A DNA stretch of 64,000 bases from Actinomadura madurae (GCF_900115095.1 NZ_FOVH01000004.1:476127-540126); one strand, 5' to 3'; counted from the stretch's first letter, positions 16,844 to 25,999 are shown. Made by a program: numbers and translations. Notes: generated from the letters alone by a model not told the origin.

Positions 16844-17826
16844 TGGACCGCAACGATGTGCCGTGGACGGGCTACTGGACGGCCGCGATCACGCCGTTCA
16901 CCTCCGAGGGCGAGCTGGACGAGAAGGCGTTCAGGGCCGTCCTGGACAGGTCGGTGGCGCAGGGCGTGCACGGCATCTGCGTGAACGGCAGCACCGGGGA
17001 GTGGTTCAGCCAGACCCTCGACGAGCGGCGCAGGCTGGCCGAGATCGCGGTGGAGACCGTCGCGGGCCGCGTCCCCACGGTGATCGGGGTGACCTGCTCG
17101 CGCGTCGACGACGCCGCGGGACTGGCCGAGCACGCGGCGCGGACCGGGGCCACGTCGGTGATGGCGGCCCCGCCGCCGCTGGCCCGTCCGACGCCCGCGG
17201 AGCTGGAGACCTACTACCGCGAGGTGTTCGGGGCCGTGGAGGTCCCCGCGTGGCTCTACAACTTCCCGCAGGACAACGGGCACCACATCAGCCTGCCGGA
17301 GATCGTCCGGCTCGCCGAGATCCCCAACGTCGTGGCGATCAAGCAGAGCGTGCCGAGCATGGCGGAGTTCATCGAGACCATCGACGCCGTGGGGTCGACC
17401 CTGCGCGTCTTCGGCAACATGCTGAACCGGGTGAGCGTCGCCCTGATCCGCGGCGGCTTCGGCGGCGACGGCCACTTCGGCAGCGGCATGCTGCTCGGTG
17501 CCGACATGCCCGGCTTCTTCGAGGCGGTGTGGAGGGGCGACGTGGCCCGGGCGTACGCCATCGCGCACCGGTACGAGAAGCTCATGGCCGGCCTCGCCGG
17601 AGACCGCCGGGACGGATACAACTGGGCCTTCGGCGGCATGCAGGCCACGCTCAAGGCGGCCATGAACGTCCTCGGGGAGAACGGCGGCTTCCCCCGCCGT
17701 CCGAAGCTCCCCGTGGACAGCCCCGCGGCGCTGGCCGGCATCCGCCGGATCCTCCAGGACGCCGGCCTCGACTGCACGCCCCCGCCCGTTCCGCACGGCG
17801 CGGAGGGCGAGGGCGCGTCTCGGTGA
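16843..17826 (+). CDS. Dihydrodipicolinate synthase family aldolase/lyase
   Basis: Class I aldolase-type TIM barrel (327 aa) of the DapA/N-acetylneuraminate lyase superfamily. The start at 16843 shares one base with the amidohydrolase stop. Diagnostic residues: NGSTGEW (the GTTGE motif, 49-53), Tyr139 in WLYNFP, and Schiff-base Lys167 in VVAIKQS. The C-terminal region is longer than DapA (about 290 aa). Position at the end of an import operon suggests retro-aldol cleavage or dehydration of a 2-oxo acid intermediate rather than lysine synthesis. The exact reaction cannot be inferred. Confidence 0.9.
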   Translation: MDRNDVPWTGYWTAAITPFTSEGELDEKAFRAVLDRSVAQGVHGICVNGSTGEWFSQTLDERRRLAEIAVETVAGRVPTVIGVTCSRVDDAAGLAEHAARTGATSVMAAPPPLARPTPAELETYYREVFGAVEVPAWLYNFPQDNGHHISLPEIVRLAEIPNVVAIKQSVPSMAEFIETIDAVGSTLRVFGNMLNRVSVALIRGGFGGDGHFGSGMLLGADMPGFFEAVWRGDVARAYAIAHRYEKLMAGLAGDRRDGYNWAFGGMQATLKAAMNVLGENGGFPRRPKLPVDSPAALAGIRRILQDAGLDCTPPPVPHGAEGEGASR

Positions 17827-17830
17827 CGGC

Positions 17831-18889
17831 TCAGGGGATGATCCGGCGGTCGCGGAGGTCGGTGAAGATGCCGAGGAACATCTTCTCCGTGTCGACGAAT
17901 TCGTGGAAGCCGAAGCGGCGGGCTTTGGAGCCGTCGGCGAACATGTCGTAGTCCCAGGAGAAGACGAAGTCGCCGAAGGGCCAGGAGACGAGCCGCTCGT
18001 AGGGGTGCGGCTCCAGTCCGTGCTTCTCGGTCATGGACGTCCAGAGCGGCCCCTTGTCGGCCATGACCGTCTCCAGGCTCATGGGCAGGGGGTCGGACGT
18101 TTCCAGGTCGAAGAAGCGGGCGATCTTGGGCCAGAGGGAGCTCCAGCGGAAGAGGTCGCCGTTGTTGATGTTGAACGCCTGGTCGGCGCAGCGCTCGTCC
18201 GTCGCGGCCCAGACGGTGGCGCGGGCCAGCAGCCCGGCGTCGGTCATCTCCAGCAGCGACCCGTAGGCGCCGGGCTTGCCCGGGAAGCGCAGCGGCACCC
18301 TCAGCTCCCTGGCGATCGACGCGTAGACGGCGATCACCATGGCCAGGTTCATCGGGTTGCCGAGCGCGAAGCCGCAGACCACCGAGGGGCGGATCGCCGA
18401 CCAGGTCCAGGACGCGCCCTGCCGGCGGCGCTCCAGGAAGTCCTGCTGGTCGACGTTGAACTCCGGCGGCATGTGCGGCGGGTCGTCCTCGCGGGCCGGC
18501 GTCTTGAACGGACCGAGGTGCGCCCCGTAGACCTTGTAGCCCTGCATCAGGCTGATGTGGCGCAGGCCCTTGGCGACGGGTTCCACGGCGTCGACCACGT
18601 TGACGAGCATGGCCAGGTTCGGCGGCACCAGCTCGGCCCACGTCGGCCGGTCCTGGTAGGCGGCGTAGAAGATGTGGGTGACGTGGGTCAGCTCGCCGAG
18701 CCGCTTGGCGCAGTCGTCGCGGTCCAGCAGGTCGACCGACAGGTGGCGGACGCGGCCGGAGTCCGTCCCGCCGCGGCGCGACAGGCCGACGACGTCCCAG
18801 TCGCCCAGCTCCGCCAGGTGCTCCACCAGCCGCCGGCCGATGACGCCCTGGGCTCCGACGACCAGGGCCACCTTGGGTTCCGTCTGCAT
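17831..18889 (-). CDS. PRISE-like SDR (NAD(P)-dependent epimerase/reductase)
   Basis: Atypical short-chain dehydrogenase (352 aa). The Rossmann motif is VVGAQGVIGRRLVEHL (9-24). Instead of YxxxK the protein has SLMQGYKVYGAHLGPFKTPARE (113-134), with Lys119 and Tyr121, the arrangement known from progesterone 5-beta-reductase/iridoid synthase (PRISE) enzymes. Enone or ketone reduction is thus more likely than sugar epimerisation. A GGAAGGAAATC ribosome site precedes the ATG. It lies downstream of a cupin gene in the same direction and converges with the aldolase operon 4 bp away. Confidence 0.85.
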   Translation of the reverse strand: MQTEPKVALVVGAQGVIGRRLVEHLAELGDWDVVGLSRRGGTDSGRVRHLSVDLLDRDDCAKRLGELTHVTHIFYAAYQDRPTWAELVPPNLAMLVNVVDAVEPVAKGLRHISLMQGYKVYGAHLGPFKTPAREDDPPHMPPEFNVDQQDFLERRRQGASWTWSAIRPSVVCGFALGNPMNLAMVIAVYASIARELRVPLRFPGKPGAYGSLLEMTDAGLLARATVWAATDERCADQAFNINNGDLFRWSSLWPKIARFFDLETSDPLPMSLETVMADKGPLWTSMTEKHGLEPHPYERLVSWPFGDFVFSWDYDMFADGSKARRFGFHEFVDTEKMFLGIFTDLRDRRIIP

Positions 18890-19009
18890 GATTTCCTTCC
18901 AGCTCTTATCGGTTCGTGTTTGCGCGAGATGTTGGGCCGCCGTCGTCGCGGGCCCGCAGGCAGGCCGCCGCCGCGAGGTCGCCGCCCGCGCCGTCCTTTC
19001 CGTGGGCGC

Positions 19010-19435
19010 TCAGCTGAGCGGCAGCGGCGGGTTCGCGCCTTGCAGCAGTTCCACGGTGATGAAGGCCAGCGGCCCGTCACCGGTGTTCTCCAGGTCGTGC
19101 AGCAGGTAGTCGCCCGGACCGAACGTGTACGAGCGCGTCTCCCCGCGCCGGTAGGCGACCTCCCTGGTCGTGCCGTCGTGGACGTGCTGGCGGCTGCGGC
19201 CGTCGGTCAGCGCCGTCCAGAAGTAGTCCAGGACGTGGCGGTGCGCCGGGAGCCGCTCGCCCGGGGCGAGCCGGATGTCCCACACCCGCACCCGGTCGGT
19301 CTCGTGGAGCAGCAGGCCCCCCACCTGCCCGTTGAACGCGTGCGCGTCGAAGTCCGCCCGGACGGCGCCGGACCAGCCGGCGAAGTCCTTCGCCACGGTC
19401 TCGCCCGCCAGAGGAAGGTCGTCGAGAGAGCCCAC
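19010..19435 (-). CDS. Small cupin-like protein
   Basis: Single-domain beta-barrel protein (141 aa). I place the start at the GTG 19435 because GAGGAGA lies at ideal spacing; the upstream ATG at 19495 would run into the LysR promoter. The core LAPGERLPAHRHVLDYFW carries histidines in the cupin motif 1 arrangement, and FGPGDYLLHDLENTGDGPLAFITVELL resembles motif 2. It may be a small binding protein or metal-dependent enzyme. It is transcribed with the PRISE-like reductase (120 bp apart) and divergent from a LysR gene. Confidence 0.75.
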   Translation of the reverse strand: MGSLDDLPLAGETVAKDFAGWSGAVRADFDAHAFNGQVGGLLLHETDRVRVWDIRLAPGERLPAHRHVLDYFWTALTDGRSRQHVHDGTTREVAYRRGETRSYTFGPGDYLLHDLENTGDGPLAFITVELLQGANPPLPLS

Positions 19436-19525
19436 GTCAGATCTCCTCAGCGATGGGTGAACAGTGCCCTTCAGTCTCGGCCCACCTGCATACATAAGTC
19501 CAAGTCATCTTTTTCATCGGCTAGA

Positions 19526-19531
19526 TAGAAT
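19526..19531 (+). promoter_or_regulatory. Possible -10 element for leaderless LysR transcript
   Basis: TAGAAT ends six bases before the LysR ATG at 19538, and no Shine-Dalgarno is visible before that ATG. Transcription from this -10 would start at or next to the A of ATG. The -35 position is weak, so this is a suggestion only. Confidence 0.35.
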
Positions 19532-19537
19532 CTGTGC

Positions 19538-20437
19538 ATGCTCAGCCTGCGCCAGCTCCAGTACCTGGTCACCGTGGTCGACGAGGGGTCCTTCACCCGG
19601 GCGGCCGAAGCGCTGCACGTCACGCAGCCGGCCCTCTCCCACCAGATCCGGGCGCTGGAACGGGCGGCCGGGGCGCCCCTCCTGGAGCGCCTGCCCCGGG
19701 CGGTCGGGCTGACGCCGGCCGGGCGCGCGATGCTCCCGCACGCGCGCGCCGCCCTCTCCGACGCGGCACGGGCGGAGACGGCCGTCCGGCAGGCGGCCGG
19801 CCTCACCGCGGGGGAGCTGCGCCTCGCGACGGTCTACTCGATCAGCATCGGCGTGCTGCCTCCCGCGCTGCGCGCCTGGAGCCGGCGGTACCCGGGGATC
19901 GACGTCCGTCTGTTCGAGCACCGGCACGCCGCCGAACTGGCAGAGGCGATGACGGCCGGGCAGGCCGACCTGGCCATCGGCCCGCTCCCGCCCGGCTGGA
20001 CCGGACCGGTCCGGACGCTCGGCACCGAGGAGTTCGTGGTGGCCGTCCCCGCGGACGATCCGCTGGCCGTCGAGGGCGTCACCGAGATCGGGTTCGCGGC
20101 GCTGCGCGACCGCCGCTGGGTGCACTACGGCCCGGACAACGGCCTGGCCGCCATCCTGGACCGGGCCTGCCACGACGCCGGGTTCCGGCCGAGGACCGCG
20201 GTCCGCGCGGAGCAGACCGCGTCCGCCCCGACCCTGGCGGCCGCCGGTCTCGGCCCCGCCCTCTTCCCCGCCAACCTCGTCCCGGACGGCTACGAGGGCC
20301 ACATCCTCCGCCCCGAACCCGCCGTCACCCGCGTCCTGGCCGCCTACTCGCGCACCCGGCTGGACGAGCTGAGCAGCGCCTTCCTCGCCGTGCTCGTCGA
20401 GAACGCCTCCGGCCTGCTCACCCCGTCCCGTGTGTGA
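19538..20437 (+). CDS. LysR-family transcriptional regulator
   Basis: Typical LysR regulator (299 aa). The HTH at 1-60 reads MLSLRQLQYLVTVVDEGSFT, followed by EALHVTQPALSHQIRALE. GELRLATVYSISIGVLP starts the effector-binding domain. It is divergent from the cupin/SDR pair, with about 100 bp between start codons, the classic arrangement for a regulator controlling its neighbour. It probably governs the cupin-reductase operon; the inducer is unknown. The GH20 gene follows 12 bp after its stop and may be read through. Confidence 0.9.
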   Translation: MLSLRQLQYLVTVVDEGSFTRAAEALHVTQPALSHQIRALERAAGAPLLERLPRAVGLTPAGRAMLPHARAALSDAARAETAVRQAAGLTAGELRLATVYSISIGVLPPALRAWSRRYPGIDVRLFEHRHAAELAEAMTAGQADLAIGPLPPGWTGPVRTLGTEEFVVAVPADDPLAVEGVTEIGFAALRDRRWVHYGPDNGLAAILDRACHDAGFRPRTAVRAEQTASAPTLAAAGLGPALFPANLVPDGYEGHILRPEPAVTRVLAAYSRTRLDELSSAFLAVLVENASGLLTPSRV

Positions 20438-20449
20438 TGCACTTGGCGT

Positions 20450-21976
20450 GTGGCGACCGAGGTGAGCGTGATCCCTGCCCCACACCGATGCGAACTGACG
20501 GGAGGTTCGGGTCCGTTCAGCGGAAGCGTGCGCACCGGTGTCGACCCGTCACTGGCACCGGAGGCCTACCGGCTGACCGTGTCGAGCGACGGCGCCGACA
20601 TCGTGGGCGGCGACGAGGCCGGTGTCTTCTGGGGCCGGCAGACCCTGCGGCAGATGCTCGGGCCAGACGCGTTCCGCCGCGCCCCCATCGAGCGAGGGCC
20701 GGCCACGGTGCCCAACGTGACCATCGAGGACGCGCCGCGTTTCGCCTGGCGGGGCTTCATGCTCGATGTCGCCCGGCACTTCATGCCCAAGGACGACGTG
20801 CTGCGCTATGTCGACCTGCTGGCCGTCCACAAGCTGAACGTCCTCCACCTGCATCTCACCGACGACCAGGGGTGGCGCGTCGAGATCCGCCGCCGCCCCC
20901 GGCTGACCGAGGTCGGCGCCTGGCGGCGGCGGACCCGCCTGGGATGGGGCGAGCCAACGCTGTGGGACGAGCGGCCGCACGGCGGCTTCTACACCCAGGA
21001 CGATCTGCGCGAGATCGTGGCGTACGCGGCCGAGCGGCACGTCACGGTCGTCCCCGAGATCGACCTGCCCGGACACTCGCAGGCGGCCATCGCCGCGTAC
21101 CCCGAACTGGGGAACACCGACGTCATCGACACCTCCGCGCTGGAGGTCTGGACCGAGTGGGGCTTCAACCGCAACGTGCTGGCCCCGACCGACGCCGTGC
21201 TCCGCTTCTACGAGGGCGTCCTGGAGGAGGTCCTGGAGATCTTCCCCGGCCCGTTCGTCCACATCGGCGGGGACGAGTGCTTCAAGGACCAGTGGCGCGC
21301 GTCCCCGGCGGCCCAGGCGCGCATCCGCGACCTCGGGCTCGGGGACGAGGACGGGCTCCAGTCCTGGATGATCGGTCACTTCGCGGGCTGGCTCGCCGCG
21401 CGCGGCCGGCGCCTCATCGGCTGGGACGAGATCCTGGAGGGCGGCCTGGCGGAGGGCGCCGCGGTCATGTGCTGGCGGTGGTACCGGGGCGGGATCGCCG
21501 CCGCGGAGAGCGGCCACAGCGTGGTGATGTGCCCCCAGCAGGAGGTCTACCTCGACCACGTCCAGGCGCCCGGCGCGGAGGAGCCCGTGCCCTTCGGATG
21601 GGTGCACACCCTGGAGGACGTCTACCGCTTCGAACCCGTACCGCCCCGGCTGGCCGGGACGCCCCACGCGGCCAACATCATCGGCGCCCAGGCCAACCTG
21701 TGGACCGAGGTCGCCGAGGACCGCGGCCGGGTGGACTACCAGGCGTTCCCCCGGCTCGCCGCGTTCGCCGAGGTGGCCTGGTCGGACCTGCCCGGCCCGG
21801 ACGAACGCGACTTCGACGACTTCGAGAGCCGGATGGACGCGGCGCACTATGCCCGCCTGGACGCGCTCGGCGTCGGCTACCGCCCGCCCACCGGACCGCA
21901 CCCGTGGCAGCAGCGCCCCGGCTTCCCCGGACGAATGCACAACAAACCCCGAAAGACCTGGCACATGGCGGACTGA
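20450..21976 (+). CDS. Beta-N-acetylhexosaminidase, glycoside hydrolase family 20
   Basis: GH20 enzyme (508 aa) removing terminal GlcNAc/GalNAc by substrate-assisted catalysis. Residues 1-90 form the GH20b-like N-terminal domain. The catalytic barrel starts at APRFAWRGFMLDVARHF, followed by LNVLHLHLTDDQGWR. The catalytic pair Asp275-Glu276 lies in VHIGGDECFK. No signal peptide is visible, so it probably acts in the cytoplasm on imported chito-oligosaccharides. The GTG at 20450 is used; in-frame GTG codons at 20462 and 20468 are alternatives. Confidence 0.93.
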   Translation: MATEVSVIPAPHRCELTGGSGPFSGSVRTGVDPSLAPEAYRLTVSSDGADIVGGDEAGVFWGRQTLRQMLGPDAFRRAPIERGPATVPNVTIEDAPRFAWRGFMLDVARHFMPKDDVLRYVDLLAVHKLNVLHLHLTDDQGWRVEIRRRPRLTEVGAWRRRTRLGWGEPTLWDERPHGGFYTQDDLREIVAYAAERHVTVVPEIDLPGHSQAAIAAYPELGNTDVIDTSALEVWTEWGFNRNVLAPTDAVLRFYEGVLEEVLEIFPGPFVHIGGDECFKDQWRASPAAQARIRDLGLGDEDGLQSWMIGHFAGWLAARGRRLIGWDEILEGGLAEGAAVMCWRWYRGGIAAAESGHSVVMCPQQEVYLDHVQAPGAEEPVPFGWVHTLEDVYRFEPVPPRLAGTPHAANIIGAQANLWTEVAEDRGRVDYQAFPRLAAFAEVAWSDLPGPDERDFDDFESRMDAAHYARLDALGVGYRPPTGPHPWQQRPGFPGRMHNKPRKTWHMAD

Positions 21977-21982
21977 GCCCCT

Positions 21983-24613
21983 TCACAGGAGGGACAGCTC
22001 GCGGGCTCGCCGTACCGCCTCGCCTCTGCGTGTCACGGCGAGCTTGCGGTTGATGCTCTTGAGGTGGGTCTTGACCGTGTTCACGGACACGTACAGGTTC
22101 ACGGCGATCTCTTCCGTCGTCATCAGCTGCGCCACGGACCGCAGCACCTCCAGTTCCCGCGGGCTGAGCCGCTCGACCGGCACCGCCCCGTTCCCGCCGG
22201 GCGAGACCATCGCGCCGGTCTCCGCCGCCAGACCCAGCGGTTCCAGGAGGAGGCGATGGGTGCGGATCAGCCCGGGATCCTGCCGCAGGACGGGCAGCAG
22301 CCAGCTCCGCGACATCTCAAAGGGCCGCCTGATGCCCTCCCGCCGAGCCAGGCGGAGGGCACGGTCAAGGGAGCGGCGGCCCTGCCCCTGGTCGCCGTTG
22401 CGGTAGGCCAGACGGGCGTCGAGCAGCCATGCCTCCACGCGCACGTCCGTCGGCGCCCTGGTCCACCGGTGCAGCCCCTCCCTGAGCGTCGCGACCGCGG
22501 CTCCGTCCTCGCCGGCGCTCATCTCGACCCGGGCCAGCGCGAGGGCCGTTTCGAGGGACGGCCGCCCGTCGGCGCGTTCCACGTCGCGCCGCGCGGCCTC
22601 GATCTCGCCGCGGGCGACATGCGCCTCGGCGCTCACGAGAGCCAGCCTGCGCCCGAGCCAGCCGGGTCGCGGGACCATCTCGCCGGCCGCCCGCAGATCG
22701 TCCAGGGCGTGCTCAGGGTGCCCCCGGCACAGGTCGGCACGGGCCTTCACCAGGTGCTGGATGGCTCTCGCCAGAGGACCGGGGAACGCCTGCGCCACCC
22801 GGCGGCGAGCCGCTCGGGGCCGCCACCGTTCGACGTCGCCCCACGCGTCCGCCAGTTCCGCCGCCGCGAGGTCGCCGGCCTGCGGGGAGACCGGCGCGTC
22901 GGGGAGCCGGCGGGCCCGGCCCGCCAGGTCCGCGGCGTGCGCGACGTTGCCCAGAAGGGCCTCGGTGAGAGCAAGATCGCTGAGGCACCGCCTCCTCTGG
23001 ACGTCGCCTCCCGCCTGCTCGGCGGCGGTCAGCGCCTCGCCGAAGTGGCGCGCCGCCTCGTCCAGCTCCCCATGCCATACATGCGCGGCTCCCCGCCCGG
23101 ACAGCGCCAGCGACCTCAGCTCCGGACGGTCGTCGAGGAGCCGGCCGGGAGCCCGCCGCAGCAGGGCGGCCTCGCCGGACGCACCGGCCAGGTCACCGAA
23201 ACCCGTCGCTCCGGGGCGGCAGAGCTCGACGGCGGCCAGGCACATCCAGGCGGGGTCGTGCGGCGAGCGCCGGAGGACCCTCCTGGCGTGGCGCAGTGCG
23301 GCCGCGCACGACGCCTCGTCCCCGCGCCGGGCCGCGACGGCCGCGGCCACGATCGCCGGCTCCGGCCGGGCGCCGGTGAAGGCGGCCGTGTCCGGTATCC
23401 CGTCGAGGAGGTCGAACGACGCCTCCGGCGGTCCGAGGCCGAGCGCGTGACCGATCGCCAGCCGGTCGACGACCATCCGCGACGCGTACTGCCAGTCGCC
23501 TGCCCGGACGGCCTGGCGCACGGCGTCGGGCAGCAGCCCCGACCGCTCGAACCACTCCGCCGCCCGGCGATGCAGCACCGGGACCAGGCCAGGCGATTCG
23601 TGCCGGAGGATCAGCCGCAGCGCCGCACCGAACATGGGGTGATAGCGGTACCAGCCCCGTCCGAGCGGCACCACGAAGGCGTTCTGCCGGACCATGTCCG
23701 CGAAGGCCCGGCCCGCGTCACCGGCCAGCTCGCAGGCCAGCCCGGCGTTCACCCGCTCCACGACGCTCGTCGCGAGCAGCAGCCGGCGCGCGCCGGAGGG
23801 CTGGGCGTCGACGACCTCTTCCATCAGGTACCCGACGACGGCCTGGTCGTCGCCCGCGAACCGGGCGGCGAACTCCTCGGGATCCGGGTGGTTCTCCATC
23901 GACATCGCGGCGAGCCTGATCGCGGCCGGCCAGCCGCCCGTCCGCTCGTGGAGCGCCCGCCGGGACGCGTGCGTCAGCCGCACCCCGTGCTGCGCCAGCA
24001 CCTCGGCGACCTCGTGGTCCCCGAAGGCCAGGTCATCGGCGCGGATCTCGGTCAGCTCCCGGGCGAGCCGATGACGGTTCAGCGGAAGGGGCGAATCGCT
24101 GCGCGAGAGGACGACCGCCCGGAAGGCGGGGGCGTGCCGCAGCAGGTGGTCCACCACCTCGGCGGGCGCCGAACCGGTCCTGGCCGGGAAGTCGTCCACC
24201 ACCACCGCGACGGGGCCGGCCTCCAGCAGGGCCGCCGTGACCGCCTCGACCATGCCCTCCCCGTCGGCATCGGGGCCCCGCCCGGCGGACGCCACGTCGA
24301 TGCCCGCCGAGGACAGGCTCCGGATCAGCGAGGCGCAGAACCCCTGGACGGTCACCGTCGAGTCGTCGCAGGTGACCCAGCACACGCGCGGCGGCCCGGC
24401 CCAGGACGCCGCCCAGGCCAGCGCGGTGATCGTCTTGCCCGCCCCCGGAGGTCCGGTGATCACGGTGAGCGGGCCCCGGACCCCGGCGCTCAGCCGCTCC
24501 GTGAGGCGCGGGCGCGCGACGACCCAGCCGGGCACGTACGGCAGGGACCCGGCGGGAACGGCCCCCGGCGCCGGCATGTCCGCGGGAGTCCCATTCGCGA
24601 TCATCGAGATCAC
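21983..24613 (-). CDS. LuxR-family regulator with ATPase and TPR region (MalT-like)
   Basis: Large MalT/LAL-type activator (876 aa). An N-terminal STAND ATPase domain has Walker A GPPGAGKT (54-61) and a Walker B-like VAVVVDDFP. A long helical, TPR-like middle is rich in Ala, Arg and Leu. The C-terminal LuxR HTH reads LSPRELEVLRSVAQLMTTEEIAVNLYVSVNTVKTHLKSIN. Such proteins bind an inducer through the helical region and activate transcription when ATP-bound. A second Met four codons in is also possible. It converges with the GH20 gene, 6 bp apart, so control of that gene is possible but unproven. Confidence 0.9.
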   Translation of the reverse strand: MISMIANGTPADMPAPGAVPAGSLPYVPGWVVARPRLTERLSAGVRGPLTVITGPPGAGKTITALAWAASWAGPPRVCWVTCDDSTVTVQGFCASLIRSLSSAGIDVASAGRGPDADGEGMVEAVTAALLEAGPVAVVVDDFPARTGSAPAEVVDHLLRHAPAFRAVVLSRSDSPLPLNRHRLARELTEIRADDLAFGDHEVAEVLAQHGVRLTHASRRALHERTGGWPAAIRLAAMSMENHPDPEEFAARFAGDDQAVVGYLMEEVVDAQPSGARRLLLATSVVERVNAGLACELAGDAGRAFADMVRQNAFVVPLGRGWYRYHPMFGAALRLILRHESPGLVPVLHRRAAEWFERSGLLPDAVRQAVRAGDWQYASRMVVDRLAIGHALGLGPPEASFDLLDGIPDTAAFTGARPEPAIVAAAVAARRGDEASCAAALRHARRVLRRSPHDPAWMCLAAVELCRPGATGFGDLAGASGEAALLRRAPGRLLDDRPELRSLALSGRGAAHVWHGELDEAARHFGEALTAAEQAGGDVQRRRCLSDLALTEALLGNVAHAADLAGRARRLPDAPVSPQAGDLAAAELADAWGDVERWRPRAARRRVAQAFPGPLARAIQHLVKARADLCRGHPEHALDDLRAAGEMVPRPGWLGRRLALVSAEAHVARGEIEAARRDVERADGRPSLETALALARVEMSAGEDGAAVATLREGLHRWTRAPTDVRVEAWLLDARLAYRNGDQGQGRRSLDRALRLARREGIRRPFEMSRSWLLPVLRQDPGLIRTHRLLLEPLGLAAETGAMVSPGGNGAVPVERLSPRELEVLRSVAQLMTTEEIAVNLYVSVNTVKTHLKSINRKLAVTRRGEAVRRARELSLL

Positions 24614-24679
24614 CCCGAGAGGGGGACGCGCCGTCTCCAGGCCCCCCCGACCAGGACGCCGCCCCCGCCCCTTCTTCCT

Positions 24680-25390
24680 ACCCGCCCGGAGCCCCGCGAG
24701 AACGGCGCCGCCCGAAGGCGAGCCGGGTCAGACCCCGCAAGTCCAGCATCGGCTTCGCACGAGGCGCGGGGCGACGGTGGCGCGGCAGATGCCTTCCCCG
24801 CGCTCTCGACGCTGATCGCCAGGACGCCGAGGACCCCCGGAGTCCAGCCGCTCGCGGCGGCCGAACCCGGCCGGATCGCCGCCCTGGTAGGGGTTGTTGC
24901 TCACCAGGACGGCCTGCGGGCCGTCGACGACGACGTTCGCGGCGCGGACCGTCAGCCGGGGGCCGCGGTGCCGGGCGAGCAGGTCCGGAAGCAACCGCAG
25001 GGTGGTGCCGACCTTGTCGTCGCGGTAGCCGGGGCTCTGCACGACCGCCGCGTACGCCTCGAAGGAGGCGTTGTTGACGGGTCGGCGCCGTCGGCCACGG
25101 CCCGCCGCGCCAGTTCCGCGACGTCCTGGTGGCGGCGAGGGTCGAGGACGACGACCCGGGCCCCGAGCTCGCGGGCCTGCCGGCGAGCCGGAACCGCTCG
25201 ACCTTGCCTCCCCCCGAACGCGGATTCATGATCAGGAAGGGGTGCGCGGGAGGCGGGGCCGGGTGCTCCGCGGGGGCGGCGCCGCCCGTTCTGAACGCGG
25301 CCCGCCCGGCCCCTACCAAGGAGAGCCGGGCCATCCACCGCCGGGCGGCGTCGGCGTGCCGCCGGGCCGTGCCCTCCGCACCGTGCACAC
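24680..25390 (-). pseudogene. Diacylglycerol/lipid kinase family pseudogene
   Basis: Pieces of one DAGK-family protein lie in order but in different frames on this strand. HPFLIMNPRSGGGKVERFRLAG (forward bases about 25185-25250) begins the catalytic domain. ARELGARVVVLDPRRHQDV and AELARRAVADGAD continue in a second frame. VNNASFEAYAAVVQSPGYRD (about 25015-25078) follows directly in a third. DGPQAVLVSNNPYQGGDPAG and RRERLDSG come next, then VLGVLAISVESAGKA after another shift near 24840. Between ADGAD and VNNAS roughly 90-100 residues normally found in the family are missing, including the GGDGT nucleotide motif and the PAGTRNHFALDLG segment. At least three frame changes plus the deletion make this non-functional. 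Confidence 0.85.
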
Positions 25391-25489
25391 ATGCGTGTCA
25401 GCGCCTTCGCCGCCGCCTCACCTCACCTGATCCGGGTGAGGAGGTCCCGTCGCGGCCCGGTCCACCGGCCCGGTTCCGGGCTGCCGGGG

Positions 25490-25999
25490 TCAATGGGACA
25501 GGAGCGTCTTGAGGGCGACCACGGTCAGTCCGAGGAGCAGGTTGACCAGGGCCGACGCGGCGACCAGTCCCCCTCGTCCGCCCGCCTGGAGCGTCGCCGC
25601 GATGCCCCAGCCGACCTGACCGGCCAGCGCGACCGAGAGCGCCAGCCAGGCGGTCGCGGCGTCGGCGAGCCCCAAGAGCCAGCCCGCGAGGGCCGTCGCC
25701 GCCGGCGGGAAGGCGGCCTGGACCAGCGGCCACTCGGCGGCGCCGACGGACCTGATCTCCGCCCGCCCCCACGCGGCGCCCCGCAGGCGGTCACCCGCCA
25801 GCCGGGCGTAGACGTGCGCGACCCAGAACACCAGCCCCGTGGCCAGCAGCAGGATCGCCAGGGACGGAGCGGCGACCGGGTGGTCGCCCGAACCGGTTCC
25901 GGCGATCACCGAGGCGGCCAGCAGCGATCCGTACACCGCGTCCGTGTAGTCGGCGCGCGCGGGGATGCCCGCGGCCGGGCGGTCGCGGAGCCGCCTCAT
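25490..25999 (-). CDS. Hypothetical membrane protein
   Basis: Integral membrane protein (169 aa) with about four hydrophobic segments: AVYGSLLAASVIAG, LAILLLATGLVFWVAHVYARL, ALAGWLLGLADAATAWLALS, and VAASALVNLLLGLTVVALK. I do not recognise a named family. The ATG at 25999 overlaps the stop of the upstream DUF7144-type gene (ATGA), so the two are probably made together. Earlier in-frame starts lie inside that gene and read arginine-rich non-coding sequence. Confidence 0.7.
   Translation of the reverse strand: MRRLRDRPAAGIPARADYTDAVYGSLLAASVIAGTGSGDHPVAAPSLAILLLATGLVFWVAHVYARLAGDRLRGAAWGRAEIRSVGAAEWPLVQAAFPPAATALAGWLLGLADAATAWLALSVALAGQVGWGIAATLQAGGRGGLVAASALVNLLLGLTVVALKTLLSH

Noticed and set aside
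19436..19495. Cupin start at the ATG 19495
   Set aside because: It lacks a ribosome site and extends into the LysR promoter, while GTG 19435 has GAGGAGA at good spacing.
22064..25231. Very long rightward open frame opposite the MalT-like gene
   Set aside because: Low-complexity Arg/Gly/Pro translation; the other strand holds the LuxR regulator with clear Walker A and HTH motifs.
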